This document shows, piece after piece, positions 36,627-45,377 of a stretch of DNA of 64,000 nucleotides. The stretch is from assembly GCF_002294995.1 (NCBI RefSeq), contig NZ_NSGF01000008.1:62001-126000 (forward strand), read 5' to 3'. Origin of the DNA: Mesorhizobium sp. WSM3860. Lineage in GTDB: Bacteria > Pseudomonadota > Alphaproteobacteria > Rhizobiales > Rhizobiaceae. The position numbers were made by a program, and so were the translations under genes. Every line of letters starts with the position of its first letter. Position 1 is the first letter of the stretch. Under the pieces are notes generated by a model. That model was given only the letters and a program-made list of their open reading frames with translations. It did no database searches and had not been told where the DNA came from.

Positions 36627-37480
36627 CTTTCCTTCCGCCATGCCGCCGGCGCCATTCCGACCGCCTGGCGGAAGAAGCGCGAGAAATAGGCCGGATCGTT
36701 GAAGCCGGTCTCATAGGCGATGTCTTCGACCGTGCGGATGGTGAACAGCAGCAGGCGCTTGGCCTCGACCAAACGCCTGTCACCGATCGCCTGGCGCACC
36801 CCGGAACCCAGCACCTGATGCGCAGCCTTGTCGAGCAGATGGCGCGTGGTGCCGAGTTCCTCGACATAGCGCTCGACCGGCCAATCCTCGCGAAAATGCC
36901 GATCGATCAGCCGCCTCAGCCGGCCCCCGAGCGCGACCGCGGCCGGCACCGTCACCGCATGCGATTGCGCGTCGAGCCGGGCGATGCCTGACAGCGCCAC
37001 TGCGATCAGCGACGGCAGGATCCTCTCCGCGCCGGCCTGCGCTTCGGCATATTCCATCTGGATCATTCTGATCGTATCGCCAAGCCTTTGCCAAAGCGCT
37101 GCCTCGCCCCGCCCCGTGACGAAGACCGGCTGCTCGAGCGGCAGCGCGGAATGCTCCGCGATCGCCGCAAGCGCCGCGTCCGCGACCGAAACGACGATGG
37201 CGTCAGTGCCCGGCTCGATGTCGAAACCATGCACGACACCGCTCGGCATGAAGCTCACCGTCGGCGCCGAAAAACTCCATGTCCTGTCCTCGATCCGGTA
37301 GACACCCTGTCCGCCTGTCCAGAAAGTGATCTGCGCCATTTGCGGATGTTTGTGCGCGAGGACTCGGCCGCGATGCACGGAAGCACGGGCTTGCACGGTC
37401 TCGACATGCAGGAAGCCGACGTCGAGCGCCCGCGCCGGCTCGCCGTAGACGAAGAATTCCGGAATGGCGATCTGGCTCAT
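36608..37480 (-). CDS. hpaA: AraC family regulator of 4-hydroxyphenylacetate catabolism
   Basis: 290 residues. N-terminal cupin (30-110) with HPQMAQITFWTGG and PSGVVHGFDI; C-terminal double helix-turn-helix (190-285) ending EDIAYETGFNDPAYFSRFFRQAVGMAP. The start at 37480 (MSQIAIPEFF) is chosen over an ATG at 37558. Divergent from hpaB, which HpaA activates with 4-hydroxyphenylacetate in E. coli W; the same role is inferred. Confidence 0.88.
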   Translation of the reverse strand: MSQIAIPEFFVYGEPARALDVGFLHVETVQARASVHRGRVLAHKHPQMAQITFWTGGQGVYRIEDRTWSFSAPTVSFMPSGVVHGFDIEPGTDAIVVSVADAALAAIAEHSALPLEQPVFVTGRGEAALWQRLGDTIRMIQMEYAEAQAGAERILPSLIAVALSGIARLDAQSHAVTVPAAVALGGRLRRLIDRHFREDWPVERYVEELGTTRHLLDKAAHQVLGSGVRQAIGDRRLVEAKRLLLFTIRTVEDIAYETGFNDPAYFSRFFRQAVGMAPAAWRKERVNGEW

Positions 37481-37575
37481 GGAGTGCCGGAAAAAGTCCA
37501 AGCGGTTTTGCGCTTTCGTCCATAAACCATCAAGCGGCTTGCGGCTACTCTCTACCAATCCAAGGGAGGATCATG

Positions 37576-39111
37576 ATGCGATCGGAAGATTTCCGGGCCG
37601 ACAAGTCGCGGCCGTTCACGGGCGCCGAATATCTGGCGAGCCTGCGCGACGGGCGCGAGGTCTACATCAATGGCGAGCGGGTGGCCGACGTCACCAGCCA
37701 TCCGGCGATGCGCAATTCCGTGCGTTCGCTGGCGCGTCTCTACGACGCGCTGCATGATCGCGCCCAGCAAGCGGTTCTCACCTCGTCCACCGATACCGGC
37801 TCGGGCGGCTATACCCACAAATATTTCCGCGTCGCGCATTCCGCCGCCGAGCTTGCAGCACAGCAGAGCGCGATCGCGCACTGGGCGCGCATGACCTATG
37901 GCTGGATGGGCCGCACCGCCGACTACAAGGCGGCGCTGATGAACACGCTGGGCGCCAATGCCGAATGGTACGGTCCCTTCAAGGACAATGCGCGCGCCTG
38001 GCACAAACGCGCGCAGGAAGCCGTCCTGTTCATGAACCACGCGATCGTCAACCCGCCGATCGACCGCCACAAGCCGGCCGAGCAGGTGAAGGACGTGTTC
38101 GTGCACATCACCAAGGAGAACGATGCCGGCATCTGGGTGTCGGGCGCCAAGGTGGTGGCGACGTCGTCGGCCCTCACCCACTACAATTTCCTGGCGCAGA
38201 GCTCGGCGACCGTGACCGAAGACCCCTCGCTGTCGGTGATGTTCATCGTGGCGATGAATGCGCCGGGGATAAAGATGTTCTGCCGCGTCTCCTACGAGCA
38301 GACAGCCAACAGCGTCGGTCATCCCTTCGATTATCCGCTGTCGTCGCGCTTCGACGAGAACGACGCGATCCTGGTGCTGGATAATGTCTTCATCCCCTGG
38401 GAGGACGTGCTGGTGCTGCGCGACGCGCAAAAAATCCTGTCCTTCCATCCGGCGTCCGGCTTCATGCATGGCTATTGCTTCCAGGGCTGCACGCGCTTTG
38501 CCGTCAAGCTCGACTTCCTCGCCGGCCTGCTCGCCAAGGCATTGCGCGCGACCGGCGGCGATGCCTTCCGCGGCAACCAGGCAGCACTCGGCGAGGTGAT
38601 TGCGCTGCGGCATATGTTCTGGAGCTTTTCCAATGCGATGGCGCACAATCCCATTCCATGGGCCAACGGCGCGGTGCTGCCCAATCTCGAAGCCGCGCTC
38701 GCCTACCGGACCTTCATGTCGGAGGCCTATCCGCGCGTCATCGACACGGTGCGCCGGGTGATCGCCTCGGGTCTCATCTATCTGCCCTCCTCGGCGCGCG
38801 ATTTCGACAATCCGGAGGTTGATCGCTACCTCGCACAATATGTGCGCGGCTCCAACGACATGGGCCATGTCGAGCGCATCAAGATCATGAAGCTCCTTTG
38901 GGACGCCACCGGCACCGAATTCGGCGGCCGCCACGCGCTCTACGAGCTCAACTATGCCGGCGCGCCGGAAGAGGTGAGGCTGCAGGTGCTGAAGGGCGCC
39001 GAGCGCGGTGGCCGGCTGAAGCAGATGGAGGAACTCGTCGACCAATGCATGGCCGACTATGACGAAAAGGGCTGGACCGGCGACACCTGGCTGCCGCCGC
39101 TTGCCGCCTAG
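37576..39111 (+). CDS. hpaB: 4-hydroxyphenylacetate 3-monooxygenase, oxygenase component
   Basis: FADH2-dependent hydroxylation of 4-hydroxyphenylacetate to 3,4-dihydroxyphenylacetate. 511 residues, HpaB/PvcC family, with acyl-CoA-dehydrogenase-like fold: RPFTGAEYLASLRDGREVYINGERV at the N-terminus (shown in part), DVFVHITKENDAGIWVSG, HPFDYPLSSRFDENDAI and ANDMGHVERIKIMKLLWDATGTEFGGRHALYE-type C-terminal helices. Two adjacent ATGs at 37573 and 37576; the second is better placed after GGGAGG. Partner reductase hpaC follows 21 bp later. Confidence 0.93.
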   Translation: MRSEDFRADKSRPFTGAEYLASLRDGREVYINGERVADVTSHPAMRNSVRSLARLYDALHDRAQQAVLTSSTDTGSGGYTHKYFRVAHSAAELAAQQSAIAHWARMTYGWMGRTADYKAALMNTLGANAEWYGPFKDNARAWHKRAQEAVLFMNHAIVNPPIDRHKPAEQVKDVFVHITKENDAGIWVSGAKVVATSSALTHYNFLAQSSATVTEDPSLSVMFIVAMNAPGIKMFCRVSYEQTANSVGHPFDYPLSSRFDENDAILVLDNVFIPWEDVLVLRDAQKILSFHPASGFMHGYCFQGCTRFAVKLDFLAGLLAKALRATGGDAFRGNQAALGEVIALRHMFWSFSNAMAHNPIPWANGAVLPNLEAALAYRTFMSEAYPRVIDTVRRVIASGLIYLPSSARDFDNPEVDRYLAQYVRGSNDMGHVERIKIMKLLWDATGTEFGGRHALYELNYAGAPEEVRLQVLKGAERGGRLKQMEELVDQCMADYDEKGWTGDTWLPPLAA

Positions 39112-39132
39112 GCCAACTGACGAGGGGCCGGC

Positions 39133-39642
39133 ATGGAGGCGCAGGTTGCGAGGCTGGAATTTCGCGAGGCCATGGCGCGGGTCTGCGCGCCGGTCAACAT
39201 CGTCACCACCGACGGTCCGGCGGGGCGCGGCGGTTTCACCGCGACCGCCATGTGCAGCGTGTCCGACGATCCGCCGACGCTGCTCGTGTGCATGAACGAA
39301 CGCTCGGCGCAGACCGGCATGTTCCTCGACAACCAGCGTTTTTGCGTCAACGTGCTGACCCAGTCGCACATGCATCTTGCGGCAAAATTCGCCGGCGCGA
39401 TCCGCGATATGACCGAGCGTTACAGCGCGGCGCGCTGGCAGACCATGCCGTCCGGCATGCCGGCACTGCTCGATGCCATCGTCAGCTTCGACTGCGAGAT
39501 CGGCGCGGTGAACAAGGTCGGCACGCACAATGTGATGTTCGGCCGCGTCGTCGACATCCGCCACGGCAGCGACGAGGCGGCGCTGCTCTATGTCGGACGC
39601 AACTACATGCAGCCCAGCGCGCTGGGGAGTTTCGGCGGCTAG
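39133..39642 (+). CDS. hpaC: flavin reductase component of 4-hydroxyphenylacetate monooxygenase
   Basis: 169 residues, flavin reductase (FMN-binding split barrel) family. GGFTATAMCSVSDDPPTLLVCMNERS and NVLTQSHMHLAAKFAG are typical; the C-terminus carries HNVMFGRVVDIRHG. Supplies reduced flavin to HpaB. Cotranscribed with hpaB and convergent with hpaR, 5 bp apart. Confidence 0.9.
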   Translation: MEAQVARLEFREAMARVCAPVNIVTTDGPAGRGGFTATAMCSVSDDPPTLLVCMNERSAQTGMFLDNQRFCVNVLTQSHMHLAAKFAGAIRDMTERYSAARWQTMPSGMPALLDAIVSFDCEIGAVNKVGTHNVMFGRVVDIRHGSDEAALLYVGRNYMQPSALGSFGG

Positions 39643-39647
39643 TCGGG

Positions 39648-40085
39648 CTAGTCCGGCGCTGACTCCGACTCGATCAGGCTTTCCAGCATGTCCAGCAGGC
39701 GCTCGTGCTGCGCGGCGCCGTAACGCTTCTCGATGGCATCGTAGATGGCGGTGCGCTCAGGCGCCAGCTCCTCGATCAGCGCCACGCCGGCCGGGCTGAT
39801 GGCGAGCAGAGCGCGGCGGCCGTCATCCTTGACCTTGTTGCGGGTGATGAATTCGCGCTCGTCCAGCGCTTTGATGATGCGGGTGAGGCTGGGCGGCAGG
39901 ATCGAAGCGCGGTTGGCGAGTTCGGTCGCTTCCAGCGGACCGGTCTCGGCCAGCACACGCAGCACGCGCCATTGCTGCTCGGTGATGTCGTGGCGAGCAA
40001 GCATCGGACGGAAATGCGCCATGATCACTTCGCGGGCGCGAAGCAGAGCCATGGGCAGGGAACGGCGGGTGCTGGGCGGCAGCAA
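39648..40085 (-). CDS. hpaR: MarR family repressor of the homoprotocatechuate operon
   Basis: 145 residues, MarR winged helix: LTEQQWRVLR-like helix (ITEQQWRVLRVLAE), ELANRASILPPSLTRIIKALD as recognition helix, and KVKDDGRRALLAIS as wing. A TTG start at 40085 fits a GGAG eight bases upstream; an ATG at 40052 gives a shorter protein that lacks little. Divergent from hpaF; HpaR represses the meta-cleavage genes in E. coli W and is relieved by homoprotocatechuate. Confidence 0.83.
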   Translation of the reverse strand: MLPPSTRRSLPMALLRAREVIMAHFRPMLARHDITEQQWRVLRVLAETGPLEATELANRASILPPSLTRIIKALDEREFITRNKVKDDGRRALLAISPAGVALIEELAPERTAIYDAIEKRYGAAQHERLLDMLESLIESESAPD

Positions 40086-40220
40086 AACCAAGTCTCCGAA
40101 AAATTCCAGTCCAGTACGACTCGCAACAAAAAACAACGCTCGGGATCGCAGCTATATCCGCGATTTTGCCGAGAGCGGCAATCCCGCCTCCGACGACCCC
40201 GTCGACAGGAGAACGAGCGC

Positions 40221-40258
40221 TTGACATTTGGTCGTCAAGATGTAATTCACATGTTAAC
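40221..40258 (+). promoter_or_regulatory. hpaFEDGH promoter with operator-like motif, copy C
   Basis: TTGACA at 40221-40226, 16-bp spacer, TAATTC at 40243-40248 as weak -10. The motif GTCAAGATGTAATTCACATG plus TTAAC (40234-40258) overlaps the -10 and matches the copies before the two IclR genes. HpaR is the obvious local binder, yet the resemblance to IclR-linked sites is unexplained. Confidence 0.5.
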
Positions 40259-40276
40259 TAAAAGAGGGAGGAAACC

Positions 40277-40663
40277 TTGCCCCACATGGCGATCGAGTAT
40301 TCGGCGAATCTCGACGCGAAGGTCGAGATGAGCGAGCTTTGCGCGCTGGTTTCACGCATCATCCTCGAAACCGGCCTGTTCGAGCCAGGCGCCGTGCGGG
40401 TGCGCGCCGTCCGTGCCGATGCCTATGCGATCGCGGACCGGCTCCCCGAGAACAGCTTCATCGACATGAACTTCCGCATCGGCAAGGGCCGCAGCACGGA
40501 GGAGAAGGAGCGCGCCGGCGAGGCGATCTTCACGGCAGTCACGGATCATCTCGCATCGCTGTTCGCCACGCCGCATTTTGCGCTGTCGCTGGAGATCCGC
40601 GAGATCGACGCCGAGTTGAGCTGGAAGAAGAACGCCATCCATCCGCGACTCCGCAGCAAGTAA
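40277..40663 (+). CDS. hpaF: 5-carboxymethyl-2-hydroxymuconate isomerase
   Basis: 128 residues of the CHMI branch of the tautomerase superfamily. The start is TTG at 40277 giving MPHMAIEYSANL. Family enzymes use the N-terminal Pro exposed after Met removal as catalytic base, so this start is required and later ATGs would destroy the active site. GAGGGAGGAAA lies upstream. Conserved RIGKGRSTEEK (ring-binding Arg) is present. First gene of the meta-cleavage operon. Confidence 0.92.
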   Translation: MPHMAIEYSANLDAKVEMSELCALVSRIILETGLFEPGAVRVRAVRADAYAIADRLPENSFIDMNFRIGKGRSTEEKERAGEAIFTAVTDHLASLFATPHFALSLEIREIDAELSWKKNAIHPRLRSK

Positions 40664-40697
40664 CGGGCGCGACAAACGATCTGGAACGGGAAAAATC

Positions 40698-42215
40698 ATG
40701 GCGGCTGTGGACGACAACCTGAGGAAGGCCGAGGCCTATCTCGAACGCTTTCGAAAGGACGGCGTGCTCAACCAGATCGGCGGCGAGGCCGCGCCTGCCG
40801 CGGACGGTTCGACGTTCGAGACGCTCTCGCCCGTCGACCTCAAGCCGCTCGCCGCGGTAGCACGCGGCAAGGCAGCCGACATCGATCGCGGCGCCAAGGC
40901 TGCCAAGGCCGCGTTCAAGGACTGGGCCGCGATCCCGGGTGAGGCGCGCAAGAAGCTGCTCCACAAGATCGCCGACGCCATCGTCGCGCGTGCCGAGGAG
41001 ATCGCCTTCGTCGAATGCATGGACACCGGCCAGTCGCTGAAGTTCATGGCCAAGGCTGCGCTGCGCGGTGCCGAGAATTTTCGCTTCTATGCCGACCGCG
41101 CGCCGGAGGCGCGTGACGGCCGCTCGCTGAGAGCGCCAAACCAGCTCAATGTGACGACGCGCGTGCCGATCGGCCCGGTCGGCGTGATCACGCCGTGGAA
41201 CACGCCCTTCATGCTGTCGACCTGGAAGATCGCGCCGGCGCTCGCAGCAGGCTGCACGATCGTGCACAAGCCCGCGGAGCTGTCGCCACTCACCGCAAGG
41301 CTGCTGGTCGAGATCGCCGAGGAGGCGGGTCTTCCCAAGGGCGTGTGGAACCTCGTCAACGGTTTTGGCGAGGATGCCGGTCGCGCGCTGACCGAGCATC
41401 CCGATATCAAGGCGATCGGCTTCGTGGGTGAAAGCCGCACCGGCTCGATGATCATGCGCCAAGGCGCGGAAACGCTGAAGCGGGTGCACTTCGAGCTCGG
41501 CGGCAAGAACCCGGTGATCGTATTCGCCGACGCCGATCTGGAGCGCGCCGCCGACGCTGCCGTCTTCATGATCTATTCGCTGAACGGCGAGCGCTGCACC
41601 TCGTCGTCGCGCCTTTTGGTCGAGGCGTCCGTGCACGACAAGTTCACCGATCTGGTGGCGGAGAAGGCCAAGCGCATCAGGATCGGCCATCCACTCGATC
41701 CTGAAACCGTGGTCGGGCCGCTGATCCATCCGGTGCACGAAGAAAAGGTGCTTTCCTACATCGAGATCGGCAAGTCGGAAGGCGCGGTGGTCGCCGCGGG
41801 CGGGGCCAAGTTCGCCGGTCCTGGCGGCGGCTGCTATGTCAGGCCGACGCTGTTCGTCGGCGCCACCAACAAGATGCGCATTGCCCAGGAAGAAATCTTC
41901 GGCCCGGTGCTGACCGCCATTCCGTTCAAGGACGAGGCCGAGGCCCTGGCTCTGGCCAACGACACGCAATACGGCCTGACCGGTTACCTTTGGACTTCGG
42001 ACGTGACCCGCGCGTTGCGCTTTACCGACGCGCTCGACGCCGGCATGATCTGGGTGAATTCGGAAAATGTGCGCCACCTGCCGACCCCCTTCGGCGGCGT
42101 CAAGAGCTCGGGCATCGGCCGCGACGGCGGCGACTGGTCGTGCGACTTCTACATGGAAACCAAGAACATCGCGTTCGCCACGGCGCCGCATTCGATCCAA
42201 AAGCTCGGCGGCTGA
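40698..42215 (+). CDS. hpaE: 5-carboxymethyl-2-hydroxymuconate semialdehyde dehydrogenase
   Basis: 505 residues, ALDH superfamily. GVITPWNTPFMLSTWKIAPAL, FVGESRTGSMIM, FELGGKNPVIVF and NGERCTSSSRLL with the catalytic Cys are visible. The NGERCTSSSR variant is usual for HpaE. Oxidises the ring-cleavage product of HpaD. Same strand as hpaF and hpaD with short gaps (34 and 12 bp). Confidence 0.93.
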   Translation: MAAVDDNLRKAEAYLERFRKDGVLNQIGGEAAPAADGSTFETLSPVDLKPLAAVARGKAADIDRGAKAAKAAFKDWAAIPGEARKKLLHKIADAIVARAEEIAFVECMDTGQSLKFMAKAALRGAENFRFYADRAPEARDGRSLRAPNQLNVTTRVPIGPVGVITPWNTPFMLSTWKIAPALAAGCTIVHKPAELSPLTARLLVEIAEEAGLPKGVWNLVNGFGEDAGRALTEHPDIKAIGFVGESRTGSMIMRQGAETLKRVHFELGGKNPVIVFADADLERAADAAVFMIYSLNGERCTSSSRLLVEASVHDKFTDLVAEKAKRIRIGHPLDPETVVGPLIHPVHEEKVLSYIEIGKSEGAVVAAGGAKFAGPGGGCYVRPTLFVGATNKMRIAQEEIFGPVLTAIPFKDEAEALALANDTQYGLTGYLWTSDVTRALRFTDALDAGMIWVNSENVRHLPTPFGGVKSSGIGRDGGDWSCDFYMETKNIAFATAPHSIQKLGG

Positions 42216-42227
42216 CCGGAGACATTC

Positions 42228-43208
42228 ATGGCCCTGCCCCAACCCAACCTCTACCCTGCCTTCAACATCGTGCGGCTCAGCCATGTCGAACTGGCTGTGA
42301 CGGATCTGGCGAAATCGCGCGCGTTCTATGTCGACACGCTCGGCCTGCAGGTGACCGACGAGACCAGCGACGCGATCTATCTGCGCGCGCTGGAGGAGCG
42401 CGGCCATCACTGCATCGTGCTGCGCAAGGGCACGACGCCCGAGGCCCGCGACCTCGGCTTCAAGGTTTTCTCCGACGAGGACCTCGACAAGGCGGCGCAT
42501 CTCTTCAAGGGCAAGGACCTGCCTGTGGAGTGGGTCGAGCGGCCCTATCAGTCGCGCACCTTCCGCACCCGCGACCCACACGGCATTCCACTCGAATTCT
42601 ATTCGAGGATGGAGCGGCTGCCGCCGATCCACCAGAAATACGCGCTCTATAAGGGCGTGAAGCCGCTGCGCATCGACCACTTCAACTGCTTCTCGCCGAA
42701 TGTCGATGAATCGGTGGCCTTCTACAACGAGCTCGGCTTCCGCGTGACCGAATACACCGAAGACGCCGAGACTGGGAAGCTGTGGGCCGCCTGGACGCAT
42801 CGCAAGGGCGGCGTCCACGACATCGCCTTCACCAACGGGCTCGGCCCGCGCCTGCACCATGTCGCCTTCTGGGTACCGACACCGCTCAACATCATCGACC
42901 TGCTCGACCTGATGGCGACCACCGGCTATGTCGGCAACATCGAGCGCGGCCCTGGCCGGCACGGCATCTCCAACGCCTTCTTCCTTTACATCCGCGATCC
43001 CGACAACCATCGCATCGAGATCTATTGCTCGGACTACCAGACGGTCGACCCGGATCTCGAACCGATCAAATGGGACCTGAAGGACCCGCAGCGCCAGACG
43101 CTGTGGGGCGCGCCCGCGCCCAGAAGCTGGTTCGAGGAAGGCAGCGTCTTTGCCGGCGTGGAGCCGCGCCAGTCGGATCTGGCGGCCTCGCCGATCGTGG
43201 CGCCTTGA
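42228..43208 (+). CDS. hpaD: 3,4-dihydroxyphenylacetate 2,3-dioxygenase
   Basis: 326 residues, type I extradiol (VOC) dioxygenase with two tandem domains. Metal ligands are His151 (RIDHFNCF), His211 (RLHHVAFW) and Glu264 (HRIEIYCSDY), at nearly the same positions as in Brevibacterium and Arthrobacter homologues. Opens the homoprotocatechuate ring. A large palindrome separates it from hpaG. Confidence 0.93.
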   Translation: MALPQPNLYPAFNIVRLSHVELAVTDLAKSRAFYVDTLGLQVTDETSDAIYLRALEERGHHCIVLRKGTTPEARDLGFKVFSDEDLDKAAHLFKGKDLPVEWVERPYQSRTFRTRDPHGIPLEFYSRMERLPPIHQKYALYKGVKPLRIDHFNCFSPNVDESVAFYNELGFRVTEYTEDAETGKLWAAWTHRKGGVHDIAFTNGLGPRLHHVAFWVPTPLNIIDLLDLMATTGYVGNIERGPGRHGISNAFFLYIRDPDNHRIEIYCSDYQTVDPDLEPIKWDLKDPQRQTLWGAPAPRSWFEEGSVFAGVEPRQSDLAASPIVAP

Positions 43209-43237
43209 GCCTGATATTCCGATGATAGCGTTCCTTC

Positions 43238-43398
43238 GCGCCCCCCTCTGTCCTGCCGGACATCTCCCCCACTTGGGGGGAGATCAGACGTCACGCCGAC
43301 TTTCGCCAATCTTCAATGTTGCAAGGCAAGCGCCGGCGGCGCGGCCGGCCAATCTCCCCCCTTGTGGGGGAGATGTCCGGCAGGACAGAGGGGGGCGC
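43238..43398. repeat. rhizobial palindromic element inside the hpa operon
   Basis: The arms at 43238-43273 and 43362-43398 are near-perfect inverse copies beginning GCGCCCCCCTCTGTCCTGCC. Each carries its own CTCCCCC..GGGGGAG hairpin; the unpaired middle is AT-poor spacer. It splits hpaD from hpaG and could attenuate expression of the distal genes. Confidence 0.75.
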
Positions 43399-43451
43399 CG
43401 TAGAGCTCGACGCTTCCGGTTAGCCATCAGAACCGATCGCGGAGTTTCAGC

Positions 43452-44327
43452 ATGAGCGCGGGACGTCTCGCCACCTTCATCGCCGGCGGCGAGACACGCT
43501 ATGGCGCGATCACCGACAAGGGCGTCGTCGACCTTTCGGCGCGCCACAGCGAATGGACGACGCTGCGCCAGGTGATCGAGGCCGGCGCGCTCATGAAGCT
43601 CGCCGAAGAGGCCGAAGGCTTCACCGCCGACTTCCGCGTCGAGGACATCGCTTACGAGATCCCGGTCCCCTTCCCGGAAAAGATCATCTGCGTCGGCGTC
43701 AACTATCCGGACCGCAACGAGGAGTACAAGGACGGGCAGGCAGCGCCCGCCAACCCGTCGCTGTTCATCCGCTTCCCGCGCTCATTTGTAGGCCACGGCG
43801 CGCCCTTGGTGCGGCCGCCGGAATCGCCGCAGCTCGACTATGAAGGCGAGATCGTCATCGTCATCGGCAAAGGCGGGCGGCGGATCGCCGAGGCCGACGC
43901 GCTGGGCCATATCGCGGCGCTGTCGCTCTGCAACGAAGGCACCATCCGCGACTGGGTGCGGCACGCCAAGTTCAATGTCACACAGGGCAAGAATTTCGAC
44001 CGCAGCGGTTCCATTGGGCCGTGGCTGGTGCCGTTCACGAACGAGGCGCAGATCGCCGACATTTCGCTTGTCACACGCGTCAATGGCCAGGTGCGCCAAC
44101 AGGACCGCACGAGCCGCATGATCTTTTCCTTCCGCAAGATCATCAACTACATCTCGACCTTCACCACGCTGGAACCCGGTGATGTCATCGTCACCGGCAC
44201 GCCGACCGGCGCCGGCGCCCGCTTCGACCCACCGGTCTGGCTGAAGCCGGGCGACATGATCGAGGTCGAGGCCGAAGGGATTGGCCTGCTGCGCAATGGC
44301 GTGGTCGACGAAGGGGCTCACCGATGA
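43452..44327 (+). CDS. hpaG: fumarylacetoacetate hydrolase family enzyme, 2-hydroxyhepta-2,4-diene-1,7-dioate isomerase / OPET decarboxylase
   Basis: 291 residues, one FAH domain (E. coli HpaG has two fused). Metal ligands are in DYEGEIVIVIGK, with the Asp in SIGPWLVP-adjacent helix; FSFRKIINYIST and TGTPTGAGARFDPP are typical. Decarboxylates and isomerises 5-oxopent-3-ene-tricarboxylate. The second half-enzyme is missing here, so a homodimer may do both steps. Overlaps hpaH by 4 bp. Confidence 0.82.
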   Translation: MSAGRLATFIAGGETRYGAITDKGVVDLSARHSEWTTLRQVIEAGALMKLAEEAEGFTADFRVEDIAYEIPVPFPEKIICVGVNYPDRNEEYKDGQAAPANPSLFIRFPRSFVGHGAPLVRPPESPQLDYEGEIVIVIGKGGRRIAEADALGHIAALSLCNEGTIRDWVRHAKFNVTQGKNFDRSGSIGPWLVPFTNEAQIADISLVTRVNGQVRQQDRTSRMIFSFRKIINYISTFTTLEPGDVIVTGTPTGAGARFDPPVWLKPGDMIEVEAEGIGLLRNGVVDEGAHR

Positions 44328-45127
44328 TGACGGAGAGCGAAGTCGAGGACGCGGCCCGCAGGCTGTTCGAGGCAGAGCGCGACCGCCGCCAGATCAGGCT
44401 GCTCAGTCTCGACTTTCCGCAAGCGACGATGGACGACGCTTATCGCGTGCAGGCAGCACTCGTGAAGCGCAAGGTCGCAGCAGGGCTCACGGTCAAAGGC
44501 TGGAAGATCGGCCTGACCTCGAAAGCGATGCAGTCGGCGCTCAGCATCGACATCCCGGATTCCGGCATTCTGTTCGACGACATGTTCTTCGCGGATGGCG
44601 GCACGGTGCCGGCCGGCCGGTTCATCGAGCCGCGCATCGAGGCCGAGATCGCTTTCGTCATGAAGGCGCCGCTCGCCGGTCCCGACTTGTCGATCGACGA
44701 CGTGCTGGACGCCACCGATTACATCACCCCTGCGCTGGAAATCCTCGACACCCGCATCGAGCGGGCGAACAAAGAGACGGGCAAGATCAGGACATTCTTC
44801 GACACGATCTCGGACAATGCCGCCAATGCCGGCATCGTCGTCGGCGGCCGCACCGCCAGCCCGCGCGAGGCAGACCTGCGCTGGATCGGCGCCATCGTGT
44901 CGCGCAACGGCGAGGTGGAGGAGACGGGGCTCGGTGCCGGCGTGCTCGATCATCCGGCCAAGGGCATTGTGTGGCTCGCCGACCGGCTGCATCAATACGG
45001 CATGCAAATCGAGGCCGGACAGGTGGTGCTGTCGGGCTCCTTCATACGGCCGGTCGAATGCCGGCATGGCGATCGAATCGTCTCGGATTTCGGGCTCTTT
45101 GGTGCGATCCGCATCGCTTTCGCCTAA
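44324..45127 (+). CDS. hpaH: 2-oxo-hept-4-ene-1,7-dioate hydratase
   Basis: 267 residues, hydratase/decarboxylase (MhpD-like) FAH-related family. WKIGLTSKAMQ, EPRIEAEIAFVM and the segment DTRIERANKET are characteristic, and LHQYGMQIEAGQVVLSGSF closes the domain. Adds water to the dienoate before the final aldol cleavage. The aldolase hpaI and succinate-semialdehyde dehydrogenase are not in the window. Confidence 0.9.
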   Translation: MMTESEVEDAARRLFEAERDRRQIRLLSLDFPQATMDDAYRVQAALVKRKVAAGLTVKGWKIGLTSKAMQSALSIDIPDSGILFDDMFFADGGTVPAGRFIEPRIEAEIAFVMKAPLAGPDLSIDDVLDATDYITPALEILDTRIERANKETGKIRTFFDTISDNAANAGIVVGGRTASPREADLRWIGAIVSRNGEVEETGLGAGVLDHPAKGIVWLADRLHQYGMQIEAGQVVLSGSFIRPVECRHGDRIVSDFGLFGAIRIAFA

Positions 45128-45180
45128 CCGGCAATCCTCGCTTCGCGAATTTGCAAGCTGCGCGGCTGCGATGTCCCAAA

Positions 45181-45212
45181 AGAAAAAGGCCGGGCGCGAA
45201 AGCGGCCCGGCC
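45181..45212 (-). terminator. rho-independent terminator of the IPNS-like gene
   Basis: Stem GGCCGGGC / GCCCGGCC with a 9-base loop, followed on the minus strand by TTTTTCTTTT. It lies 165 bp past the stop of the minus-strand oxygenase gene. The 45128-45377 gap also shows smaller stems, TGAAGGT / ACCTTCA-like near 45220-45236 and GAACATCG / CGATGTTC around 45240-45290, of unknown role. Confidence 0.7.
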
Positions 45213-45377
45213 AAGAAATGAAGGTCATAACCTTCAGAGGGGAACATCGCCCGGCGCAATGGGAGGAAAACACCGGACGATGTTCGTTATGTGGGCTTTG
45301 GCCGGTCGGTTTGCGACGAACAGAATTCCAAAATCTGTGCAAAACGTGAAAAAATCTCGCTCAGGCAGTGCAAATGT

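Noticed and set aside
28091..45127. A symbiosis island or plasmid origin
   Set aside because: No nod, nif, fix, tra or rep genes and no integrase beyond the single IS. The region reads as ordinary catabolic chromosome.
45196..45290. A small RNA in the 45128-45377 gap
   Set aside because: Several stems are visible, but no promoter could be placed. The clearest stem is explained as the terminator of the minus-strand gene.
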